NCBI GenBank assembly: GCA_043818095.1
Contig: JBDRGD010000025.1
Coordinates: forward strand, 1-10,054
Source of the DNA: JBDRGD01 sp043818095
GTDB taxonomy: Bacteria > Chloroflexota > Dehalococcoidia > Dehalococcoidales > RBG-16-60-22
Direction: 5' to 3'
Length of the DNA stretch: 10,054 nt
This document shows positions 1 through 6,127 of this stretch, piece after piece. The notes under the pieces were generated by a model that worked only from the letters and a program-made list of their open reading frames with translations, was not told the origin of the DNA and did not search any database. Each line of letters begins with the position of its first letter. Positions within the stretch are counted from its first letter, which is position 1. The translations under genes and the position numbers were made by a program.

Positions 1-528
1 AACGAGGAGGAGAGCTTCGCCGCGCTGAAGAGCGGCGCCGCCGCCTGCATTACCAAGGACGCCGACCCCAATTTCCTGCTGGAGACGCTGCGGGGCGTCA
101 CCCAGGGTCACCACCCGATTATCGAATGCTTTTTCCTGCCGGAAGTAGCCGCGAAAACCATGACCGAGTTCGAAGACATCGCGGTTCTCAGCGAGCAGCT
201 GGACAACACCCTCGCCAGCCTGTCCCCGAAGGAGCGGGAAGTCCTGGGTCTGCTTGCCGGCGGCAGCAACCTGGAACAGGCTGTGGCCAAGCTGAACATC
301 ACCGAAGCCAACCTCCGCCGGCACCTGCGCGAAATCGTCAACAAGCTGCTGACCAACGAGCAGGCGAAGATGATGCTCCAGGCGGCACAACGCAGCATGT
401 CCGGCATCATCCTGCCCGGCAACCATGACGGCAAGCGTGCCGCGAACTACGTGACCCGCCAGGAATTCAACGAATTTAAAGACAACCTGATGGAGCGCCT
501 GAAGTCCTTCATCGGGGAGTTGGCTTAA
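1..528 (+). CDS. NarL/LuxR-type response regulator, 5' partial
   Basis: The gene runs in from the left edge and ends at TAA 526-528; 175 codons are visible. The first ~45 codons look like the end of a receiver domain: ALKSGAAACITKD fits the KAGA-x-G-Y-x-x-K segment, with the conserved Lys at about codon 19. The phospho-acceptor Asp lies outside the window. A LuxR-type helix-turn-helix follows at about codons 74-116, starting LSPKEREVLGLLAGGSN and ending REIVNKL. It is a somewhat divergent copy: the usual E-I-A after SN is E-Q-A, and the recognition helix reads EANLRRH. A charged helical tail of about 40 residues follows. The inferred role is a DNA-binding transcription regulator in a two-component system, partner kinase unknown. 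It is codirectional with the secretion genes 147 bases downstream, so it could control them, but nothing in the sequence proves this. An internal ATG at 160 exists, but the receiver-like coding upstream argues against it as the start. Confidence 0.85.
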   Translation, partial: NEEESFAALKSGAAACITKDADPNFLLETLRGVTQGHHPIIECFFLPEVAAKTMTEFEDIAVLSEQLDNTLASLSPKEREVLGLLAGGSNLEQAVAKLNITEANLRRHLREIVNKLLTNEQAKMMLQAAQRSMSGIILPGNHDGKRAANYVTRQEFNEFKDNLMERLKSFIGELA

Positions 529-556
529 TAATTATCAGTAAACGGAGGCTGTGTAT

Positions 557-625
557 GTGAAAAAAAGAGTAATCTGCCGGATAGCTTTCCCGCTGACCAG
601 GCGACCGGGAAAACGACCGGCTTAA
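557..625 (+). CDS. Possible 22-residue basic peptide ORF in the leader
   Basis: A GTG at 557 is preceded by GGAGG at 544-548 with an 8-base spacer. It opens a short frame ending at TAA 623-625. The peptide would begin MKKRVICRIAF, with eight Lys/Arg in 22 residues and one Cys. The good ribosome site is the main reason to list it. Against it, the frame is very short, I know no matching family, and most of it coincides with the hairpin at 576-621. Coding and RNA structure are therefore competing, or combined, explanations. It could be a leader peptide for the downstream membrane-protein genes, or chance. Confidence 0.25.
   Translation: MKKRVICRIAFPLTRRPGKRPA
576..621 (+). promoter_or_regulatory. 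Nested hairpin in the leader of the secretion operon
   Basis: The outer arm GCCGG (576-580) pairs with CCGGC (617-621). The inner arm TTTCCCG (586-592) pairs with CGGGAAA (606-612). Between the arms are an internal loop (581-585 opposite 613-616) and a 13-base apical loop (593-605). All 12 pairs are Watson-Crick. No U-run follows, so it is not a typical intrinsic terminator. It lies 54 bases before the ATG of the ubiquitin-like fusion gene, whose own ribosome site (664-668) is outside the hairpin. I compared it by eye with common riboswitch consensus motifs (c-di-GMP I, fluoride, yybP-ykoY, THF, ZTP) and recognised none. Confidence 0.4.
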
Positions 626-674
626 GGATAATCTCCCGAACGGAAGTAACTCATAACAAATAAGGAGGAAGCAA

Positions 675-1439
675 ATGGTTGAAATCAAATACCGCGAATA
701 CACAGAAGAGGCGGAATTAGCCGGCCTCACCGTTGCCGAAGCCCGCAAACAGTTCCGGAGCGAACTCGGCATTCCCGAGAAGGCACAAGCCAGGCTGAAT
801 GGCAAGAAGCTCGACCGCGACCTGGAAGCGGAAACGAAGCTGGGCGATGCCGATTCCCTGACTTTCGCCAGGGGCGGGTTCAAGAGCGCCTACCTTTTGG
901 CCGCCATGCTCACCGCACTGGCGGTCACCGGCGGCGTCTTTGCCTACGGCTACACCACCGCCTCAACGTCCCTCGACGTTACGGCGTCAGGCGCTGACTT
1001 TGCCGGAGTGTCGGCGAACACCTCCAGTCTGCCCAGCTGGACGCCCCACGGGTTCTTCAAGGGCACTGTCACCGGGGGACCTATCTTTGACATTGACACC
1101 AACTCTTCCGGCTACGACGGCGACATGGTCGTCACAGTCTCCATCGCCAACGCGGACGAGCTGGTCAGCGTTTACCGCGTGCTGGCGCTGAAAATCGGCG
1201 CGATTAACGGCGTCGGCGCCGGCATAGACGTCAACGGCGACGGCGAAGCCTACGATGCGGACAAAGATTACGCCCTGCTGACCCTGAGCAACGGCGCGGT
1301 CGACCTGTACATGGGCGGCGCCGCGGACAACTACACCGTCCTGGTCCTCAGCGGCTTCTATGTCAGCCACATCACGGGTGGCGGCTGGAACACTGGTTAC
1401 GAGAACCCCCTGCTCTACGCCGAGGTGGCGCAGAGGTAA
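675..1439 (+). CDS. Ubiquitin-like domain fused to a membrane/signal segment and exported beta-rich domain (SipW-type substrate candidate)
   Basis: This is a 254-residue protein with ATG at 675 behind a strong AAGGAGG (662-668). Residues 1-68 look like a beta-grasp domain of the bacterial ubiquitin-like/MoaD-like kind: a first strand, a helix around AEARKQFRSELG, then ARLNGKKLD and LGDADSLTFARGG. The Arg-Gly-Gly at 66-68 recalls the ubiquitin C-terminus but is followed directly by a hydrophobic segment (70-91) ending VFAYGYTTASTS. That segment resembles the SipW-cognate signal peptide, here internal rather than N-terminal. The rest (92-254) is rich in beta strand and Gly, with a calcium-loop-like DVNGDGEAYDAD at 185-196. 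Its mature start SLDVTASG and its last ~110 residues resemble the next gene's product. I infer a cytoplasmic ubiquitin-like domain and an extracytoplasmic C-terminal domain, either anchored or cut by the SipW-like peptidase. The exact function is unknown. Confidence 0.85.
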   Translation: MVEIKYREYTEEAELAGLTVAEARKQFRSELGIPEKAQARLNGKKLDRDLEAETKLGDADSLTFARGGFKSAYLLAAMLTALAVTGGVFAYGYTTASTSLDVTASGADFAGVSANTSSLPSWTPHGFFKGTVTGGPIFDIDTNSSGYDGDMVVTVSIANADELVSVYRVLALKIGAINGVGAGIDVNGDGEAYDADKDYALLTLSNGAVDLYMGGAADNYTVLVLSGFYVSHITGGGWNTGYENPLLYAEVAQR

Positions 1440-1454
1440 TCATCAGGAGTGTTA

Positions 1455-1486
1455 CCGGTGGGGTGGGTTAACCCCCGCCCCACCGG
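1455..1486 (+). terminator. Strong intergenic hairpin between the two exported-protein genes
   Basis: CCGGTGGGG (1455-1463) pairs with CCCCACCGG (1478-1486). The stem extends through one T-G wobble (1464/1477) and GGG/CCC (1465-1467/1474-1476), giving 13 pairs around a 6-base loop. Only ATTT follows, at 1489-1492, so the U-tract is poor. It could be a weak or partial terminator, or a 3' stabiliser that lets the first gene be expressed more than the genes behind it. The next gene's weak ribosome site begins just after it. Confidence 0.55.
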
Positions 1487-1499
1487 ACATTTAAGGTAA

Positions 1500-2576
1500 A
1501 TGATGCAGGAACAGAGAGCGAAGAAGATGAAAAGGAAGCTGACCGTATTCCTGGCAGCTTTGGCCATCGCCCTGCTGGTGACCACGGGGACTTACGCTTA
1601 TACCTTCGGCACCGCCATGGTATCGCTCGATGTGACTGCGGCGGGCGGGCATATCGTCAGCAGCGCACCTTCACCTTCCCCGGAACAGCCGGACTGGGAC
1701 GAGGTCCTGCCCGTTTCCGAACCCGACCAGGAGATACTAAGGCCGGACGGCCCCGGCGACTCCACCACCATCCCGAGCCAGTTCCCCACAGGCGGGGAAC
1801 ACTGGGACAAGGTGGACGATATTTCCCCCGATGGCTTGAGCACCTACGTTTATTCCCAAAACAAGCAGGACCGCACAGACCTCTACAGCCTCGGCGACCA
1901 CGTCGAGGGCGTGAATACCATTACCGGCGTAACCGTGTATTACGTCATCGCCGCCGACTCGGCGGGGTATCACGCCTATGCCCGGGCCGCCATCAAGACC
2001 GGCACCCAGACCTTCCAAGGCAGTCTCACCAGTCACCTCGGCAGCACGTTTGCCCAATACTCCTACACCTGGGGCATTAATCCCGCCACCGGGCAGGCGT
2101 GGACCTGGGCGCAGATTGACGCGCTCCAGGCGGGTCTCGTCCTGGCCAAAGAACCCAACGGCATTTACGCCGCCTGTACCCAGGTCTTCGTAGTCGTGGA
2201 CTACGAGCTGCCCCCCATCATCGAGGGGCAGGTGCCGGAGGGCAATCTCTTCGTCATCACGCCCCAAAACGGCTACACCGGGGACCTGCTGGCCAACTTC
2301 TACATTACCAATACCGGACCGCTGCGGCTGGCCTACCGGTACCTTAACCTGAAACTTTACATTGCAGATTCCGTGGAGGCGGACGAGACCCCGGACTACC
2401 GGATACTCAGCCTGGAGAACGGGGTGGCCACCTTCAACCTTGAAGGCGGCGCTGCCTCCAGTTATACCGTGGAGGTGGTGGGGGGCGGTTACGCCGTGAT
2501 ATCCGGGGACACCGATGAATGGGGTGCGGGCTGGACGCACATCCCGGAAATATACTGTGAAGTAGTCCAGAGGTAG
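1500..2576 (+). CDS. Exported protein with SipW-cognate-type signal peptide (TasA/camelysin-like role inferred)
   Basis: This is a 358-residue protein. A basic start (KKMKRK) leads to a hydrophobic run (residues 14-33) ending GTYAYT, the pattern of SipW-cognate signal peptides, so cleavage after Ala33 is plausible. The mature start, SLDVTAAG at 42-49, nearly matches SLDVTASG in the upstream protein. A Ser/Pro/Glu-rich linker (52-98) follows. Next is a beta-sandwich-like domain (about 99-236) running from HWDKVDD through INPATGQAWTW to FVVVDYEL. I associate this type with bacterial surface and phage structural proteins. The C-terminal ~115 residues (from about 245) are paralogous to the upstream protein: compare YRYLNLKLYI with YRVLALKIGA, and the ends CEVVQR and AEVAQR. 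ATGs at 1500 and 1503 follow a weak AAGGT; an ATG at 1527 is an alternative that keeps the signal peptide. The likely role is surface or matrix protein, by analogy with TasA. Confidence 0.85.
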   Translation: MMQEQRAKKMKRKLTVFLAALAIALLVTTGTYAYTFGTAMVSLDVTAAGGHIVSSAPSPSPEQPDWDEVLPVSEPDQEILRPDGPGDSTTIPSQFPTGGEHWDKVDDISPDGLSTYVYSQNKQDRTDLYSLGDHVEGVNTITGVTVYYVIAADSAGYHAYARAAIKTGTQTFQGSLTSHLGSTFAQYSYTWGINPATGQAWTWAQIDALQAGLVLAKEPNGIYAACTQVFVVVDYELPPIIEGQVPEGNLFVITPQNGYTGDLLANFYITNTGPLRLAYRYLNLKLYIADSVEADETPDYRILSLENGVATFNLEGGAASSYTVEVVGGGYAVISGDTDEWGAGWTHIPEIYCEVVQR

Positions 2577-2589
2577 CAGTGACAGGATT

Positions 2590-3546
2590 ATGAAAAGGGC
2601 AATAGCACTCGCCAGCATTATCGCCGTCTGCGCGATGGCGTTCCTCTCCATCAGGGGGAGCATGCCCTTTATGCCTATCTTCGGCTCCTCCATGGAACCC
2701 ACCCTTCAGTCCGGCAACCTGCTGCTTATCGAGCCTATCGACCCCAAGAGCGTCAAGGTGGGCGACATCATCGTTTACTCCGTCCCCCGTTTAATCCGCG
2801 AGTACTACAACTATCCGCCGACTGTATCTCACCGCGTTATCGAAGTCAAGACAGACCATCCCGGTCTGCGCTTCCGCACCAAGGGCGATAACGCCGGGGA
2901 AGACCCTTTCTCCGTCCGGCCGGACGATATCCGCGGTACCGTGGGCGACCAGATTCCCTACCTGGGCCTGCCGCTTTTGTTTTTCCAGAGCCAGCAGGGG
3001 ACCATCTTCGTCATCATCGCCCTCAGTCTCCTCGCGCTGTTCCTCTATACGGAAGAACTTAGCCTCGGCAGCAGGAAACTGCAAACAGGCATCTTCTCCC
3101 CGGTCATCCGTGAGAGCCACCGGACGAACCGCGTCCTCGTCCAGAAGATAGAGGGCACGGAGCAGCGGATGAACTCCACGGAGCAGGCGCTGGAAAAATT
3201 TTCCGTGGCCGTCGCGGAATACGCACAGCACCTCGCCAGCCACACCAGCGCGATCCAGGGCCTGGCGGAAGCGTCCCACGAACTGAAGAATAGCGCCGCG
3301 GAGCAGAACCGGGTACTGGCGCAGCTGATACAGAACGGAGTGGTTTCCGCGGGGAATATCGCGCCGCCGCCACCCACCGCCACGCCGGCACCGCTGCCCG
3401 CCCCGCAAGCTGCCGCGCCGAAGGAAAAGACGGCGCCGCCCGGCTGCATCAAGAGCCACCGGCAAACCGACGCGAAAGAGATTAAACGCCTTCACGCGGA
3501 ATTTCAGGCCGCCCATGGCGGCAAGCCTGCTAACAAACCGGCGTAA
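2590..3546 (+). CDS. SipW-like signal peptidase I (S26B/archaeal-ER type) with long C-terminal coiled-coil tail
   Basis: This is a 318-residue membrane serine protease that removes signal peptides on the outer face of the membrane. The N-terminal membrane helix covers about residues 3-20. The catalytic Ser is S34 in GSSMEPT. SHRVIEV puts His81 where classic bacterial enzymes have Lys, which is the mark of the SipW, archaeal and ER type. TKGDNAGEDP (97-106) supplies the conserved Asp residues. A second membrane helix spans about 136-154. Typical SipW proteins end near there (about 190 residues). This one adds about 160 residues: a likely coiled coil (172-248), a Pro/Ala-rich stretch (258-285) and a Lys-rich end, predicted cytoplasmic. 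It starts 13 bases after the upstream stop, with only a weak, close AGGA (2584-2587), so translation may be modest. The two preceding genes are its probable substrates. Confidence 0.9.
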   Translation: MKRAIALASIIAVCAMAFLSIRGSMPFMPIFGSSMEPTLQSGNLLLIEPIDPKSVKVGDIIVYSVPRLIREYYNYPPTVSHRVIEVKTDHPGLRFRTKGDNAGEDPFSVRPDDIRGTVGDQIPYLGLPLLFFQSQQGTIFVIIALSLLALFLYTEELSLGSRKLQTGIFSPVIRESHRTNRVLVQKIEGTEQRMNSTEQALEKFSVAVAEYAQHLASHTSAIQGLAEASHELKNSAAEQNRVLAQLIQNGVVSAGNIAPPPPTATPAPLPAPQAAAPKEKTAPPGCIKSHRQTDAKEIKRLHAEFQAAHGGKPANKPA

Positions 3547-3558
3547 TATCCCGCCTGC

Positions 3559-3771
3559 CTAGGTATAGACCGCCACCACCACCGCTTCCCCGGGATGATA
3601 TTCATCGAAGAAGACGACGGCTACCTTTCTGCCGGTAACCATCTCCCCGGAGGGCAGATTACGCGCCACGGAGATATCCTCCAGATAGACCTTATAGCTC
3701 CCGGCGAGCCGCACCGTCGCCGTGTAATTCCCCGCATTGAAGCTCTTCAAGACCGCTTTCTTTAGTTTCAT
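3559..3771 (-). CDS. Small OB-like phage tail-associated protein
   Basis: This is a 70-residue protein with ATG at 3771 behind GGAG, 9 bases after the stop of the large tail gene. The sequence is nearly all alternating strand pattern: VLKSFNAGNYTATVRLAGS, a middle DISVARNLPSGEMVTGRKVAVVFF, and a last strand VVVAVYT. A compact five-strand OB-like barrel is a reasonable guess. Small OB domains occur in tail-spike and baseplate proteins such as the gpV/gp45 family, and the position after a hub-like protein fits that, but I have no signature residue to prove it. It is the last phage gene before the convergent secretion operon; its stop lies 12 bases from the peptidase stop. Confidence 0.75.
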   Translation of the reverse strand: MKLKKAVLKSFNAGNYTATVRLAGSYKVYLEDISVARNLPSGEMVTGRKVAVVFFDEYHPGEAVVVAVYT

Positions 3772-3780
3772 GGCACTCCC

Positions 3781-5775
3781 CTACACCGCTCCCAGCCAGC
3801 AGCGCTGTTCATACTCCGCCAGGTGCGGGCGATAGACCAGCGTCAGACCGAGGACCCGGCTGAGGTCGGCGTCCCGGCCCGCCCGAACATCAGTAATCGC
3901 CACCACATCATAGAGCTGCTGGCCGCAGTTGACCGGGACCAGAATGGCACCACCCTCCGCCCCCAGGGCAAACCCTCGCAGGAAAGCGTCACCCCGCGCG
4001 CTGGCCTCGTCCGCCGTCCCCAGGTTCCCGTCCTCGATTTGCGCCCAGCGGTCACCCACGCGGGCAATTTCCTCCCAGGCGAAATTTTCCGCCAGCAGGA
4101 TACCGGCGGCATAACCCTCCACCTGCACCCGGTTCCGCTCCCGGGCTTGCCGCAGGTATTCACCCCGGGTGACCGGGTGCGCCACCCCATAGCTGTAGAC
4201 CGCGCTGTCCCCGGACTGCGCATGGACCACATAAGCGCTATTCCCTTCGATAAAGATAACGTCCGGCACGAAAGAGAGCAGCTTCCGGACGACCGCCGCG
4301 CCGTTATTACCGGGATTGATGGTAAAGTCGGGATAAAAATCGGTCATCACCGGGGATTCCGATACCACCGACAGGGAAAGTCCCACCCTCGCGAGGACAA
4401 AAGCGAGGATTTCCCGGACATTCGCTTCCGGGGAAGACTTGTTCCAGCGGAACTGGTGCCGGGCATGCCAGCGTCCCAGCGCTTCCCAGCCGCTCCCGGC
4501 ATAAAGCCTGAGGCCGGCTTTCCCCCCGGCGCTGGTGTGCTCGTATGCCTCCAGGGTGAATGACTGCCCGGCGCTGGCTTCATTGCCTTCCGTGGTCCGG
4601 AAGCCGGGGCTGAAGTCCACCTGGCACCCCAGGTCGAGGGCCGCCAGACCCCCTTCTCCCGGCGCGGCGTACTGAGCTTCATCGTTACGGAGTTCTACCG
4701 TCAGCTTGCCGGAGTCTTCCCTGAGGTCAAGGCGCGCCCCGATGACGTCCCCCGTGAGATCAAGGCTTTGCTCCGTGCGGGCGGCGCGCCAGACACCGGC
4801 CGGGTGCGCCAGCCAGCCGTAGTCGCCATCATACGCCAGCGCCAGCCCGTAACCGGTGGAGAAGTCAAAGGGCACCGGCTCCCGCCAAAGGCTGTCGAGG
4901 TAAGCCGCCCCGGCCACGGTGTGCGTCCAGAAGGGACGCTGGTAGCTCTCCGTCCCGCTGAAGTCCTCCACGAAAAAGGCGCGGAAGACATCCGGCCCGC
5001 TGAGGAAAGGCTGCCGGTAGGTAAAGTCGCCCCCGGCCGGGGCGGCAGCAATGACCTTCAGGGCGGACCAGGTCCCGGCGGACACGTCCGCCCCGTCCCC
5101 GTAGACCAGGCTCCATAAATAATGATTACCGCTGCTGCCCTGCCCGGTTACCAGGAGATTCCAGTCGCCGTTATAGATGCAGGCCACGCCGGACAGGTCC
5201 CCGGTGCTCTTGTCCCAGGCGGACTTCGTCTGCCACTGCCCGCTGAGGCACTTCTTTACGTAGAGGGTGGACTGGTCGGCGAAGAAAAGCGCCAGGTCCC
5301 CGTTCGCCTTGTAGGCCGCCGCCAGACCGTTGACGGAAGTCGTCGGGGAATAATCAATTGTCTCCGGGCTGCCCCAGGAAACCCCGTAGTCGGTGCTCTT
5401 GATGCGCTTGATGGCGCGGCTGGTGTTCACCCAGCAGATGGAGACCTCGGCGCCGCAGGCAGCGACCGCCACCGCCACGGCGTTATACTGGCCGGTGTCC
5501 GTCCACTGGCTGAAGTCGCTCCCCTCCCCGGGAGCGGCCACCCGCTGGCGGTAAAGCTTCCGGGAGTCCGCGGGCGGCGTGATGCGGGCGCGGACCAGTG
5601 AGCCGTCGCCCGGCATGGTCAGGGCATGGAAATAATCGTCCTCCGCGCCGGTGTAAAGTCGATTCCAGTCGTAGCGGATGGCGCCTGCCATCCGGTTCTT
5701 CACCCCGACTTTCAGGTAAGGCGTCGCCGACCCCTGTTTCTGTGCCGCCAGCAGGCTTGCTGTCAGGCTTCGCAT
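3781..5775 (-). CDS. Large phage tail protein: beta-propeller-like N-half and hub-like C-half
   Basis: This is a 664-residue protein. I chose ATG 5775 over an upstream in-frame ATG (5904) because GGAAGG/AAAGGA lies just before it and the longer start would overlap the preceding gene. The first 60 residues (TPYLKVGVKNRM...DWNRLYTG) look like a phage tail N-terminal module. Residues 90-335 show repeating beta units and one clear Asp-box, STDYGVSW at 127-134 (S-x-D-x-G-x-x-W), as in sialidase/BNR propellers. From about 340 the pattern changes. REILAFVLARVGLSLSV (454-470) and the following beta/alpha region resemble gpD/gp44-type baseplate hub proteins. The inferred role is a tail tip or hub protein that may bind sugars on the host surface. 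No sialidase catalytic set was identified, so binding is likelier than hydrolysis. Confidence 0.8.
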   Translation of the reverse strand: MRSLTASLLAAQKQGSATPYLKVGVKNRMAGAIRYDWNRLYTGAEDDYFHALTMPGDGSLVRARITPPADSRKLYRQRVAAPGEGSDFSQWTDTGQYNAVAVAVAACGAEVSICWVNTSRAIKRIKSTDYGVSWGSPETIDYSPTTSVNGLAAAYKANGDLALFFADQSTLYVKKCLSGQWQTKSAWDKSTGDLSGVACIYNGDWNLLVTGQGSSGNHYLWSLVYGDGADVSAGTWSALKVIAAAPAGGDFTYRQPFLSGPDVFRAFFVEDFSGTESYQRPFWTHTVAGAAYLDSLWREPVPFDFSTGYGLALAYDGDYGWLAHPAGVWRAARTEQSLDLTGDVIGARLDLREDSGKLTVELRNDEAQYAAPGEGGLAALDLGCQVDFSPGFRTTEGNEASAGQSFTLEAYEHTSAGGKAGLRLYAGSGWEALGRWHARHQFRWNKSSPEANVREILAFVLARVGLSLSVVSESPVMTDFYPDFTINPGNNGAAVVRKLLSFVPDVIFIEGNSAYVVHAQSGDSAVYSYGVAHPVTRGEYLRQARERNRVQVEGYAAGILLAENFAWEEIARVGDRWAQIEDGNLGTADEASARGDAFLRGFALGAEGGAILVPVNCGQQLYDVVAITDVRAGRDADLSRVLGLTLVYRPHLAEYEQRCWLGAV

Positions 5776-5794
5776 CGCTTTTTCCTTTCCTTCC

Positions 5795-6115
5795 TTACAC
5801 CAGCGCCGCCAGCACGTCCGGCAGCGGCTCTCCTTCGTTACGATAATGCTCCGCCAGGTGCCGGGCGGCGGCCAGTATGGCTTCCGGACCGAGCCCCACG
5901 CCACGCCCGTAACGACCGGGCCGCAGCGCCGTTATCGCCGTCTCCACCTGATTCCAGTCCACCGTGTCCCCTGTTTCCGCTTTACCCCGCAGCGCCCGGA
6001 GGATGCTCTTTTTATGGTGGGGAAAATGCCAGGTCTCCGGCTGTTCAGGATGTTCCACCACGGCGAAGGCTTCCTGCGGCAACCCGTCCCGGGTCACGAT
6101 ATTTGCTTTTACCAT
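5795..6115 (-). CDS. Phage protein of unknown function, 106 residues
   Basis: ATG at 6115 follows a strong AGGAGG; the gene starts 12 bases after the adaptor-like gene and ends 19 bases before the tail gene. The segment PETWHFPHHKK, then RYGRGVGLGPEAILAAARHLAEH and EGEPLP at the end, recall a small module found in phage head-associated proteins. That module pairs a 'tWhlP' strand with helices and ends with a Leu-Pro near the C-terminus. The resemblance is from memory and weak. Residues 30-106 are mostly helical, with no membrane segment or signal peptide. Its place between adaptor and tail genes suggests a neck or tail assembly role. Confidence 0.75.
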   Translation of the reverse strand: MVKANIVTRDGLPQEAFAVVEHPEQPETWHFPHHKKSILRALRGKAETGDTVDWNQVETAITALRPGRYGRGVGLGPEAILAAARHLAEHYRNEGEPLPDVLAALV

Positions 6116-6127
6116 CAGAAACCCTCC

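Noticed and set aside
576..650. Known riboswitch in the secretion-operon leader
   Set aside because: I compared it by eye with c-di-GMP I, fluoride, yybP-ykoY, THF and ZTP patterns and found no match. Only an unnamed hairpin is claimed.
1737..2702. Long minus-strand open frame (321 codons) over the exported-protein gene
   Set aside because: It is antisense to a gene with a clear signal peptide and paralogue. Its composition is Gly/Val/Arg-rich, as in GC-rich shadows, and it has no family pattern.
3500..3600. Prophage attachment site or tRNA at the junction of the two blocks
   Set aside because: No tRNA-like cloverleaf or direct repeat was seen there, and the other end of the phage region is outside the window.
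3823..4563. Plus-strand open frame (246 codons) opposite the large tail gene
   Set aside because: It lies wholly inside the tail gene on the other strand, with no recognisable domain and no ribosome site support.
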